Source: Caldifarciminota bacterium
GTDB taxonomy: Bacteria > Hydrothermota > Tepidihabitantia > Tepidihabitantales > Tepidihabitantaceae
Direction: 5' to 3'
NCBI GenBank assembly: GCA_903908785.1
Contig: CAIVTL010000467.1
Span: forward strand, 1-13,218
DNA length: 13,218 nucleotides
Positions within the stretch are counted from its first letter, which is position 1. Each line of letters starts with the position of its first letter. Below are positions 1 to 6,941 of this stretch, one piece after another. Position numbers and translations under genes: made by a program. The notes beneath the pieces were generated by a model, which was not told the DNA's origin, searched no databases, and saw only the letters and a program-made list of their open reading frames with translations.

Positions 1-133
1 AAAGGCCAAAGCGGTAAGACCGAGTCGTCCCGCCTTCAGACTTTCTCTTTGCCTTGTCCCTGGTACTTCTCTCGCTCGGCCATCGGGCTGTCCGGAAAAC
101 GGTGGTTGTCGGGCGGTTGAAGAAGCCGCCTCT

Positions 134-215
134 TGTCATTCTGAGCGTAGCGAAGAATCTTCGCGATGATGATACTACGAGGTTTAGAAGACCCTTCACT
201 TCGTTCCGGGTGACA
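134..215. repeat. Palindromic dispersed repeat, TGTCATTCTGAGCG family
   Basis: An 82-bp imperfect palindrome. It opens with TGTCATTCTGAGCG (134-147) and closes with CGTTCCGGGTGACA (202-215), which is close to the reverse complement of the opening. The inner arms also pair, with GAAGAATCT near the left and AGACCCTTC near the right. Related left ends recur at 1693, 1830 and 3763. A second inverted pair, GGCGGTTGAA (113-122) and TTCAACCGCC (228-237), brackets the element. No gene is recognisable in 1-256. The element lies downstream of the minus-strand beta-propeller gene and could fold in its mRNA, but no T-tract marks it as a classical terminator. Confidence 0.7.
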
Positions 216-256
216 TGAATGGGGTTTTTCAACCGCCCCGTTGTCCCGGGTTTCGC

Positions 257-1585
257 CTACCTCGCTATCACGATCCTCGTGGCCGCGGGCCGCTGGGAAA
301 CGAAGTATACACCCGGTGCGAGTTGCCCAACGTCATTCGCGCCGGGCTTCAGGTCGAGCACTTTCCGTCCGCTGATATCCAGCAGCTCGCCACTCGCCCC
401 TCGCTTCTCGCCTCTCGCTTCCAGAAACAGCATGTTGCTGACGACCGTCGGGCCGGGATTCAACGTCCCGCGGCCATCGTTCGTCGTTTCCTCGATTCCT
501 CCGCTCATACTGTCGCGGAGGACCGCGACTATCCCCTGCTCCTTGTCGGCAGCATAGACCCGGTTCTGCAGCGGGTTCCAGGTGAAAGCGCACGGCTCGG
601 GGGCTTCGCCGGTGAGGTGGATGGTCTTAATCACCTGGTCGCTGGCGCAGTCGATTACGGTCACGTAGCCGTACGAGTAATGCGCGCAATAGAGCTTGTT
701 GTTAATCCGGTCGTGGCAGAGGGCACCCGGCTCCGACAAGGTGGCAATTGTGGCAATCACGCTGTTGTTCGCGCCGTTAATCACGGTCACCGTCGTGTCG
801 CCGGTGTTGGCGCAATAGACCTTGTTATCGGCCGAGTCGCAGGCAAGGGCCGTGGGTGCATATCCCACGGTGACCGTCGTGATGACGCTGTTGCTCCCGC
901 CGCCAATCACGGTCACGGTATTATCGCCGCTGTTCACGCAATAGACCTCGTCGTTGGCCGGGTTCCAGCATATCGCTTTGGGCATGCCGCCCACGGGAAC
1001 CGTGGCGATAAGGTTGTTACTCGCCCCGTCAATCACGTACATGCTGTCGTTCGAGTTGGTTGCGCAATAGACCTTATTGTCGGCCCGGTTGCAGCCGAGG
1101 ACCTCCGGCCACATTCCCACCGAGTCCGTGGCGACAACCAGGTTGGTCTCGCCATTAATCACGCTCACGGTCGAGCTAGCGGAGTTTGCGCAATAGACCT
1201 TGTTGCTCGTTGGATTGTAGCAGACGGCCCAGGGATAATTCCCAACTATCACCGTGGCAATCACCGAGTCGCCCGCGCCGTCAATCACGGTCAAGGTGGT
1301 ATCGCCGTAGTTCATGGCATAGACCCTGTTGTCGGTCGAATTGTAGCAAACGTCTTGAGGGCCGCTTCCGACGGGCAGCGTCGTAATCACCGCGTTGGCC
1401 TCACCGTCGATTATGGTCACCGTGTTTTCGCTGCGGTTCGCGCAGTAGACCTTGTTGTCGGTCGAATTGTAGCAGAGCGCGCGCGGCCCGGCTCCGACTA
1501 CGAGCGAATCCTCCAGCCACTGCGCCGGCAGCGTGCCGACAGTCGCAGAGCACAGAGTCAGAGTGATGAACAGAGAGAGTCTCAT
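257..1585 (-). CDS. Secreted YVTN-type beta-propeller protein with C-terminal sorting-like domain
   Basis: A 442-residue protein. Residues 1-22 form a signal peptide (MRLSLF, hydrophobic core, cut near LPAQ). Residues 30-323 hold seven 42-residue repeats, each running roughly VGxxPxALCYNxxDNKVYCANxxxxTVTVIDGxxNxVIATxP. A diverged eighth unit (324-359) follows, so the chain probably forms a closed seven- or eight-bladed propeller. Residues about 378-442 contain GELLDISGRKVLDL and LAPGVYFV, a pattern typical of small C-terminal beta-sandwich domains of the Por/T9SS sorting type. Almost every blade carries one or two cysteines, which is notable in an exported protein. The ATG is supported by GAAAGGAAG just upstream. 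The ligand is unknown; such propellers usually bind other proteins or surface polymers. A 462-residue plus-strand ORF over the same DNA is a shadow, kept open because the repeat period is 126 bp, a multiple of three. Confidence 0.9.
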   Translation of the reverse strand: MRLSLFITLTLCSATVGTLPAQWLEDSLVVGAGPRALCYNSTDNKVYCANRSENTVTIIDGEANAVITTLPVGSGPQDVCYNSTDNRVYAMNYGDTTLTVIDGAGDSVIATVIVGNYPWAVCYNPTSNKVYCANSASSTVSVINGETNLVVATDSVGMWPEVLGCNRADNKVYCATNSNDSMYVIDGASNNLIATVPVGGMPKAICWNPANDEVYCVNSGDNTVTVIGGGSNSVITTVTVGYAPTALACDSADNKVYCANTGDTTVTVINGANNSVIATIATLSEPGALCHDRINNKLYCAHYSYGYVTVIDCASDQVIKTIHLTGEAPEPCAFTWNPLQNRVYAADKEQGIVAVLRDSMSGGIEETTNDGRGTLNPGPTVVSNMLFLEARGEKRGASGELLDISGRKVLDLKPGANDVGQLAPGVYFVSQRPAATRIVIAR

Positions 1586-1606
1586 GTAGCTTCCTTTCGT
1601 TAGAAG

Positions 1607-1635
1607 ACGTTAGCGCGCCGGTGCGGAGAAGTCAA
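1607..1635 (-). promoter_or_regulatory. Candidate sigma70-type promoter of the beta-propeller gene
   Basis: On the minus strand, TTGACT (1635-1630) is followed after 17 bases by TAACGT (1612-1607). The -35 box matches the consensus at five of six bases, but the -10 box is weak at three of six. Transcription would begin near 1600, giving a leader of about 15 nt that contains the GAAAGGAAG ribosome-binding site. Position and spacing are good; the poor -10 limits confidence. Confidence 0.4.
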
Positions 1636-1684
1636 TGCAAAGCCCGGAAACCGACATGAAACCGCCAGGAGCGCCAAGAACGCT

Positions 1685-1840
1685 AAGAGGACTGTCATTC
1701 CGACCGGAGCGAAGCGGAGTGGAGGGATCTCTCAGGACTGCCGCAGGTTACGCAGACGACGCGAAGCGTCGCCCTGAGCGACCAAAGGGAGTCGAACGGG
1801 TCTCTTAGAGAGTGGACGGCCAAGAGGGCTGTCATTCCGA
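1685..1840 (+). repeat. Two direct copies of a TGTCATTCCGA repeat end
   Basis: AAGAGGACTGTCATTCCGA at 1685-1703 and AAGAGGGCTGTCATTCCGA at 1822-1840 differ at one base. Each is followed by degenerate versions of GAGCGAAGCGGAG and GGAATCTCTCA or GGGATCTCTCA. They are variants of the family at 134-215. The first copy is followed by an extra block, CCCTGAGCGACC...AACGGGTCTCTTA (about 1772-1807), that resembles the right end of the same element. Confidence 0.6.
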
Positions 1841-1950
1841 GTGAGTCCTACGCACTGTCCGACAGGGGCCGCCAAGGCCAACGAGGAATCTCTCAGCCTC
1901 CGCTACTGGACACTGGAAACTGGGAACTGGTCACTCGCGCGCGGCGCGTG

Positions 1951-1984
1951 GACTATCCACAGATTACGCGGATTCCACAGATTT
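1951..1984 (-). repeat. Inverted copy of the ATCTGTGGAT dispersed repeat
   Basis: GACTATCCACAGATT at 1951-1965 is the exact reverse complement of 13068-13082. CACAGATTACGCGGAT, starting at 1958, matches the reverse complement of 13051-13066 at 15 of 16 bases. The repeat continues to a third CACAGATTT at about 1976-1984. The two copies lie in opposite orientation on either side of the gene block. Confidence 0.7.
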
Positions 1985-2117
1985 CCGGCACACGGAATAC
2001 GGTTCACGGTGTACGGGCTGCGGCCCGAACCAGCCGCAGACGACGCAGATGCTCGGAGTCCGAGACCGCTTGGTGTCATGGTGGTTCAATAGCGGATTTG
2101 GGGGCGCTTGCGGTTCG

Positions 2118-2145
2118 TTGACGACGTTCGCGGCCGGTGTACAAT
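2118..2145 (+). promoter_or_regulatory. Strong sigma70-type promoter candidate for the 2190 gene
   Basis: TTGACG (2118-2123) and TACAAT (2140-2145), separated by 16 bases, each match the consensus at five of six positions. Transcription would start near 2152, giving a leader of about 38 nt with AAGGAG at 2181-2186, directly ahead of the ATG at 2190. Expression is therefore probably independent of neighbouring genes. Confidence 0.6.
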
Positions 2146-2189
2146 TCCCTCGTGTCAGTGCCCGCGTTTGACGGCGATGAAAGGAGTAT

Positions 2190-3185
2190 ATGAAACGGAT
2201 AACTGTAGTCACAAGCATCATTGTCCTGGCCTGCGGCATCCTCGCAGCCGATGAGCAGCCGGGCTTCCGCAATACTGACCTCAAGGTTGTCATTGTCCTC
2301 TCGCTCGCCAATGGTTGGGTATGGACACACCCCAATATCGGTCCGGCATGGGTGGCTGACGACCTGCTCGAATGCCTGAACAGCGCCGGCGCCGCGGACG
2401 GCGTCACCTTCACGGAGGCGAACGGCGTACAACCCAACCTCCGCATCGATGTCCTGCTCACTCAAGCGACGGAGGGCACGACGCAGATAACGATGACAGC
2501 AAGCGTGTCCGGACTCGGACGAGGGCACCTCTTCGACGCGAGCAGCGGTCAATCGCCCTTCACGACGGAGGAGGATGCCGTCCAGGCTCTGGTGGACGAC
2601 ACATACCGCTGGATTAGCCAGGGTTGGACGTACCCCGGGACGCCGCAGACGGACTATGGAACGCCAAGCTACAGCTATGGTGGCTCGGGTTCGAACAAAC
2701 CCGGCGTCTTCGGCCTGGGCTTTTCCGTTGCCCGGGGCGCAGGTATGTTCGCGGGCTATGCCTCTCTCCAACCCATCGACCTGCTGGGCATCGAGTTCGA
2801 CTACGGCTCGCAGCCCTGTGTGACGTCCGCCGGCGGAACGCAGGTCACAGTGTGGCCGGGCATGCTCAGTGCCAAGCTGCAGCTCTACGGCGGCCGCCGC
2901 TCGAGGTCGAGCCAGGTCGGCTTCGAGGCCGCGGCCGACTGGGCCGAGCAGGCAGGATGGGGCGGGCACGGCGCGTTACTGCTCCGGCTCAGGCCGGACC
3001 CGCACTTCAGCGTGGACATGAATCTCGGGGCGGGTCACTTCTTCAAACCAGAGTCGGCCACGGCCATTTACGAGGCGCGCCTCGCGAAGAAGCTCGGCTA
3101 CTTCCCAACCGACCTCAAGCTGGGGTTCATCGGGCAGATGCCCAACTATCTCGTGGGCGGCATCGGCTTCAGCCTCTGCTTCTGA
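2190..3185 (+). CDS. Exported outer-membrane-barrel-like protein of unknown function
   Basis: A 331-residue protein I cannot assign to a named family. Residues 1-20 are a signal peptide (MKR, hydrophobic stretch, small residues ending at ILAADE). Residues about 30-145 look like a soluble mixed alpha/beta domain with TDLKVVIVLSLANGW near its start. A Gly/Ser/Tyr/Pro-rich linker follows at about 148-170 (TPQTDYGTPSYSYGGSGSN). The last 160 residues alternate polar and hydrophobic or aromatic residues with many glycines and end in GGIGFSLCF, a C-terminal phenylalanine typical of outer-membrane beta-barrels. This suggests a periplasmic domain joined to a small barrel. AAGGAG sits only three bases before the ATG, a short spacing but with no better alternative start. 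The 195- and 297-residue ORFs over this region in other frames are shadows. Confidence 0.8.
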   Translation: MKRITVVTSIIVLACGILAADEQPGFRNTDLKVVIVLSLANGWVWTHPNIGPAWVADDLLECLNSAGAADGVTFTEANGVQPNLRIDVLLTQATEGTTQITMTASVSGLGRGHLFDASSGQSPFTTEEDAVQALVDDTYRWISQGWTYPGTPQTDYGTPSYSYGGSGSNKPGVFGLGFSVARGAGMFAGYASLQPIDLLGIEFDYGSQPCVTSAGGTQVTVWPGMLSAKLQLYGGRRSRSSQVGFEAAADWAEQAGWGGHGALLLRLRPDPHFSVDMNLGAGHFFKPESATAIYEARLAKKLGYFPTDLKLGFIGQMPNYLVGGIGFSLCF

Positions 3186-3384
3186 ACCCCGCGACCCGCT
3201 CATACGGGTAGGCGCTGCGTCCTCGCGCGCGGCAGTCATCGCACCTGCCGAAGCTCTCATCAAAGCTGCCATGATTGTTCCCCGGAAAGCGTCTCTGAGA
3301 CCGTCTTCAAAGGCGCGGGCGAAAGCGTGGCATAATGCAACGGCGAACGCGTCCGTCATCGCTTCGCGACAAACTCACGCACAA

Positions 3385-3505
3385 CCTCGCGCCAAAGCTC
3401 GCGAAGAAGTCCCGTCCATCGCCCGGTTCAAACCTCGCGTCAGAGTTCTCGCCGAAACTCTACCTGAACCTTAACCTCAACCTCGCTCCAAAGCCCGGTC
3501 GAAAG
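3385..3505. repeat. Degenerate tandem tract in 48-bp register
   Basis: CCTCGC recurs at 3385, 3433 and 3481, exactly 48 bp apart. Each is followed by a related run (CCAAAGCTCGCGAAGAAG, then TCAGAGTTCTCGCCGAAAC, then CCAAAGCCCGGTCGAAAG). Similarity falls off through each unit, so this is an old, decayed tandem array. Read on the minus strand, part of it would encode alternating Glu/Lys and Val, but stops interrupt it. Confidence 0.5.
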
Positions 3506-3762
3506 CGGCAGGGGGAGTAGGGGAGGATAGAAGCCGGAAATTGTGAATAGTGAATTGAGAATGGAGAACTTAGGACACTTTTGGGATGGTCGGGGAATGT
3601 ATGCTATAGTATACACACAGAGACCTGAGAACGAGCCGCAATCCGCGCCGTTCGCGTCCCGTGTTCGCCCTCTTCATTCATCATTCCGCGTTCACAGCTC
3701 ATCGTTCCCCGGCCATCACCTGCCAACTGCAAACCGACGCCGAGTCGCCCCTTCGTTCTGCT

Positions 3763-3867
3763 TGTCATTCTGAGCGCACCCGGAGCCGAAGCCCTGAGCG
3801 GAGCGAAGGGGAAGAATCTTCGGTCGCTCAGAGCTTGCCCTGAGCCTGTCGAAGGGGCAAGCTCTGA
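3763..3867. repeat. TGTCATTCTGAGCG repeat with a 13-bp hairpin
   Basis: The left end TGTCATTCTGAGCG (3763-3776) matches 134-147 exactly. The element also contains CCCTGAGCGGAGCGAAGGGG and GAAGAATCTTCGG. Its right part is a perfect inverted repeat: TCAGAGCTTGCCC (3828-3840) pairs with GGGCAAGCTCTGA (3855-3867) around a 14-base loop, TGAGCCTGTCGAAG. No T-tract follows, so it is a structural repeat rather than an obvious intrinsic terminator. Confidence 0.7.
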
Positions 3868-3923
3868 CGCCGAGGGAAGGGTCTCTCATGTCTGGCTTGT
3901 CCCAGTGCCCGCTGTCATCGCTT

Positions 3924-4010
3924 GCTCCAGCCCCTGCAACAGCGCCCGCTCCAGCGCCCGCAACAGGTCAATCAACAGCAACCGCTCCAGCCCTCGCAAC
4001 GGCACCTGCA
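3924..4010 (+). repeat. GCTCCAGC low-complexity tract
   Basis: GCTCCAG starts at 3924, 3948 and 3984, spacings of 24 and 36 bp, so the tract follows a 12-bp register. The units between them vary CCCGCAACAG and related words. In the plus frame it would spell an Ala-Pro-Thr-rich peptide, but I see no evidence of translation. It ends about 110 bp before the promoter of the restriction operon. Confidence 0.5.
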
Positions 4011-4119
4011 CCACCGAAACTTCCAGCCGCCGAACGGCGCTTACGGTTCGCCACGCGAAACGCTTATCCTATCATCCGTGGACCGCAAGCCGCAGGCTCT
4101 CTTGCGTTCTCTGCGCTGC

Positions 4120-4149
4120 TTGACACGGACCCTATTTCGGGCTTAAACT
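4120..4149 (+). promoter_or_regulatory. Candidate promoter of the restriction-modification operon
   Basis: TTGACA (4120-4125), a perfect -35 box, is followed after 18 bases by TAAACT (4144-4149), which matches the -10 consensus at four of six. TTAAAC at 17 bases is a poorer alternative. Transcription would start near 4156, leaving a leader of about 68 nt. GAGGTGA at 4214-4220, an excellent anti-16S match, then sits three bases before the ATG at 4224. It is the only good promoter I see ahead of the four-gene operon. Confidence 0.5.
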
Positions 4150-4223
4150 CCGGCGTGATTTGTCGGGAGTCCACTACCGCCCTGCTCGCGACACGCTGTC
4201 GAACAAGACCTGTGAGGTGAACC

Positions 4224-6932
4224 ATGCCTAGCCACCACGAACTAGCGGAATTCATCTGGAAGATCGCCGACATCCTGCGCGGGCCGTACCGGCCGCCGCA
4301 GTATGAGCGTGTCATGCTGCCCATGACCGTGCTGCGTCGGTTCGATTGCGTGTTGGCCCCGACCAAGGCTAAGGTCCTGGCAGAGTACGAGAAACGGAAG
4401 GGCGGCAAGGTCAGCGACGAGGCCCTCGACTCGGTCCTGAACAAAGCTGCCGGGCAGCGCTTTCACAATCGATCCCCGCTTACGTTCGAGAAGCTGAAGG
4501 GCGACCCGAACGACATCGAGAAGCACCTCGTGTCGTACTACAAGGGGTTTTCCTCGAATGTCCGGACCATCTTCGATTACTTCCAGTTTGAGGCCGAAAT
4601 CGAGAAGATGCGCGAGTCGAATATCCTCTACCTTGTCGTGTCCAAGTTCTGCGATGTCGATCTCCACCCAGACCGCGTCCCGAATGCCCAGATGGGGCTG
4701 GTCTTCGAAGAGCTCATTCGCAGGTTCAACGAGAAGGCTAACGAGACCGCTGGCGACCACTTCACGCCACGAGACGTGGTCCGCCTGATGGTAAACCTGC
4801 TGTTCATCAATGACGACAAGTTGCTCGCCACGCCCGGCACTGTGCGCAAATTCCTGGACCCCGCCTGCGGCACCGGCGGCATCCCGGCCGAAGCGCAGAA
4901 CTACCTCCGCGACCACCACGCTGAGGCCCGGCTGTTCGTGTATGGCCAAGACTACAACCCAAGGGCCTATGCTACCGCCGCGTCCGATATGCTCATCAAA
5001 CAGGTTGACCACAATGGCAGCGGCGACAACATCCGCTTCGGCGATACGCTCACCCACGACCAGTTTGAAGGCGAGACATTCGACTACTTCGGCACGAACC
5101 CGCCGTTCGGGGTTAAGTGGGAGAAACAGCAGGAATTCATAGAGGACGAATACGAGAAGAAGGGCTTCGGTGGCCGGTTCGGAGCCGGACTACCGCGCAT
5201 CAACGACGGTGCGCTGCTCTTCCTTCAACACATGATTCGAAAGTTCGAGCCGGTGTTGCCGGACAAGCAAAAGCATGGCTCCCGCCTCGCGATTGTGTTC
5301 AGTGGTTCGCCGCTATTCACCGGCGGTGCAGGTTCGGGCGAGAGCGACATCAGGAAGTGGATAATCGAGAACGACTGGCTCGAAGCCATCATCGCCATGC
5401 CTGAGAGGATGTTCTACAACACCGGCATCGGCACGTACATATGGATAGTCACCAACCGCAAAGAAAAGAGGCGCAAAGGCAAGATTCAGCTTGTGGATGC
5501 CCGCGAGTTATGGGCGCCCGGCGGCAGTGAAGAAGAGAGGCGGAACCTCGGAGCCAAGAGCCGCCACCTGTCGGGCAAGAACACTGAGGACATCGTACGT
5601 CTCTATGGTCGGTTTGCCGTCACCGACACTTCCCAGGTTTTCGACAATGCCGACTTCGGCTACACCAGAGTCACGGTTGAGCGGCCGCTCAGGCTGCGCT
5701 ACCGGATGACGACAGAGAACAAGGCACGGTTCCTCGATGCCTGCCCGCACCTGCTCGACGACGTGCAGGCGATAGACAAGACGCTTGGACGCGAGCCCCA
5801 GCGCGACTGGGACGAAGTCTGGCAGCGCATCCTGATTCTTCTGCACGAACGCCGCTCGTCGTGGAAGAAACCCGAGCGCAACCTGTTCCGCAACGTCTTC
5901 ACCGCGAAAGGCTCTGAAGCAGAGCCGGTACGCGAAGAAGGCAGCGACGGCGGCTTCGAGCCCGACCCCGACCTGCGCGACACCGAGAACGTCTCGCTCA
6001 AAGAGGACATAGACGCCTACTTCAAGCGCGAGGTCCTGCCGCATGTTCCCGATGCTTGGATGGATCGGTCCAAAGACAAGGTCGGCTACGAAATCAACTT
6101 CAACCGCTACTTCAACAGGTACTCCCCGCCTCGGTCGCTAGAGGATATAGATGCGGACCTCAAGAAGGCGGAGGCGGAAACAGTCAAGCTGCTGAAGGAC
6201 GAAACGGAACGCCGCGAACTGATCACGAGTGTGGTCACGCGAGGCCTAGATCCAAGCGTTCAGCTCAAGGACAGCGGTGTAGAGTGGCTCGGGAGAATCC
6301 CTGCGCATTGGGGGGTTAGGAAGCTCAAGTACTTGGTCAGTTTCACCGGCGGCGGTACCCCATCAAAGGGAAACGCGTCGTACTGGACCGGCGACATTCC
6401 TTGGGCTTCGCCCAAGGACTTCGGGCCAGCATTCATCTCAGACACGGAAGATCACATCAGCCGCGAGGCTTTGGATGAGAGCGCAACAACGATCGTCCCT
6501 GCTCGCTCGGTCATCATAGTATTCAGGTCCGGCATTCTCAAGCACACCATTCCCGTGGCGATCAACACAGTGCCACTTGCTTTGAACCAAGATCTGAAGG
6601 CCCTGATTCCCAAGTCGGAGGGGCTCGACGTCGGCTACTTGAGGGGAGTGATAGACGGCTGCCAAGATAGACTTCTTCAAGAATGGCGCAAAGTGGGGGC
6701 AACCGTGGAGAGCCTGGAACTCGACCTGGTCGCGAACAGCGCATTTCCGCTGCCGCCTTGGCACGAGCAATTGGCAATTGAAGCCCTCCTGGAACGCGAG
6801 GCTGCTAGGTTTGACGCCGCGTGCGCGGCGGCGGAGCGGACGATTGGACTGCTGAAAGAACGCCGCGCGGCCCTGATCTCGGCGGCGGTGACGGGGCAGA
6901 TAGATGTAGCGGGGAGCGCAGATTCTCGCTAG
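4224..6932 (+). CDS. hsdM: Type I restriction-modification M-S fusion: HsdM methyltransferase plus half-HsdS
   Basis: A 902-residue fusion that should methylate adenine N6 from S-adenosylmethionine and also carry sequence specificity. Residues 1-130 are the HsdM N-terminal helical domain (ELAEFIWKIADILRGPYRPP). The catalytic domain has GDHFTPRDVVRLMV (177-190), the SAM-binding motif LDPACGTGG (211-219) and the catalytic motif TNPPFG (291-296). The HsdM C-terminal part ends near 660 (PPRSLEDIDADLKKAEAE). An HsdS central-region signature follows directly: ITSVVTRGLDP and DSGVEWLGRIPAHW (667-696). One target-recognition domain spans about 697-850, and the conserved S-type helix QLAIEALLEREAARF...LKERRAALISAAVTGQID lies at 849-894. 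Normal HsdM is about 650-680 residues and HsdS has two recognition domains; here one is present and no separate hsdS follows. GAGGTGA before the ATG gives a clear start. Fusion of M to a half-S suggests a symmetric dimer and a palindromic bipartite target. Family assignment is secure; the recognition model is inferred. Confidence 0.95.
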   Translation: MPSHHELAEFIWKIADILRGPYRPPQYERVMLPMTVLRRFDCVLAPTKAKVLAEYEKRKGGKVSDEALDSVLNKAAGQRFHNRSPLTFEKLKGDPNDIEKHLVSYYKGFSSNVRTIFDYFQFEAEIEKMRESNILYLVVSKFCDVDLHPDRVPNAQMGLVFEELIRRFNEKANETAGDHFTPRDVVRLMVNLLFINDDKLLATPGTVRKFLDPACGTGGIPAEAQNYLRDHHAEARLFVYGQDYNPRAYATAASDMLIKQVDHNGSGDNIRFGDTLTHDQFEGETFDYFGTNPPFGVKWEKQQEFIEDEYEKKGFGGRFGAGLPRINDGALLFLQHMIRKFEPVLPDKQKHGSRLAIVFSGSPLFTGGAGSGESDIRKWIIENDWLEAIIAMPERMFYNTGIGTYIWIVTNRKEKRRKGKIQLVDARELWAPGGSEEERRNLGAKSRHLSGKNTEDIVRLYGRFAVTDTSQVFDNADFGYTRVTVERPLRLRYRMTTENKARFLDACPHLLDDVQAIDKTLGREPQRDWDEVWQRILILLHERRSSWKKPERNLFRNVFTAKGSEAEPVREEGSDGGFEPDPDLRDTENVSLKEDIDAYFKREVLPHVPDAWMDRSKDKVGYEINFNRYFNRYSPPRSLEDIDADLKKAEAETVKLLKDETERRELITSVVTRGLDPSVQLKDSGVEWLGRIPAHWGVRKLKYLVSFTGGGTPSKGNASYWTGDIPWASPKDFGPAFISDTEDHISREALDESATTIVPARSVIIVFRSGILKHTIPVAINTVPLALNQDLKALIPKSEGLDVGYLRGVIDGCQDRLLQEWRKVGATVESLELDLVANSAFPLPPWHEQLAIEALLEREAARFDAACAAAERTIGLLKERRAALISAAVTGQIDVAGSADSR

Positions 6933-6941
6933 AATGCAGAC

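Larger units (their letters stand above)
1636..2117. other. Repeat-rich spacer without a convincing gene
   Basis: The spacer between the divergent beta-propeller and barrel-like genes holds fragments of several dispersed repeat families. Positions 1658-1683 carry an AAACCGCCAGGAGCGCCAAG type sequence whose inverted relative lies at 12635-12657. Positions 1685-1703 and 1822-1840 are direct copies (AAGAGGRCTGTCATTCCGA). A GGAAACTGGGAACTGG stretch lies near 1915-1930. The 83-residue plus-strand ORF at 1841-2092 runs through these repeats, has no ribosome-binding site and resembles nothing known to me, so I do not call it a gene. Confidence 0.6.
3186..4119. other. About 0.9 kb without a convincing gene; low-complexity and repeat tracts
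   Basis: I find no ORF here with both a plausible start signal and protein-like composition. The stretch holds a 48-bp-register degenerate repeat (3385-3505), short TGAATTGAGAATGGAG-type simple sequence (about 3550-3568), a repeat of the TGTCATTCTGAGCG family with a strong hairpin (3763-3867), and a GCTCCAGC-rich tract (3924-4010). The 110-residue ORF at 3888-4220 is Ala/Pro/Thr-rich only because of the last tract and has no good ribosome-binding site. Confidence 0.55.

Noticed and set aside
215..1603. 462-residue plus-strand ORF, longer than the gene opposite it
   Set aside because: It is antisense to the clear beta-propeller gene and stays open because the 126-bp repeats are in frame on both strands; it has no family resemblance, signal peptide or ribosome-binding site.
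2076..2969. 297-residue minus-strand ORF
   Set aside because: Antisense shadow of the exported protein gene, which has a promoter, ribosome-binding site and signal peptide.
2976..3359. 127-residue minus-strand ORF, Ala/Glu-rich
   Set aside because: Composition comes from the GC-rich end of the 2190 gene and low-complexity spacer; no start signal.
3888..4220. 110-residue Ala/Pro-rich ORF ending three bases before hsdM
   Set aside because: It is made by the GCTCCAGC tract, spans the predicted hsd promoter and has no ribosome-binding site. The stop near the hsdM start looks fortuitous.
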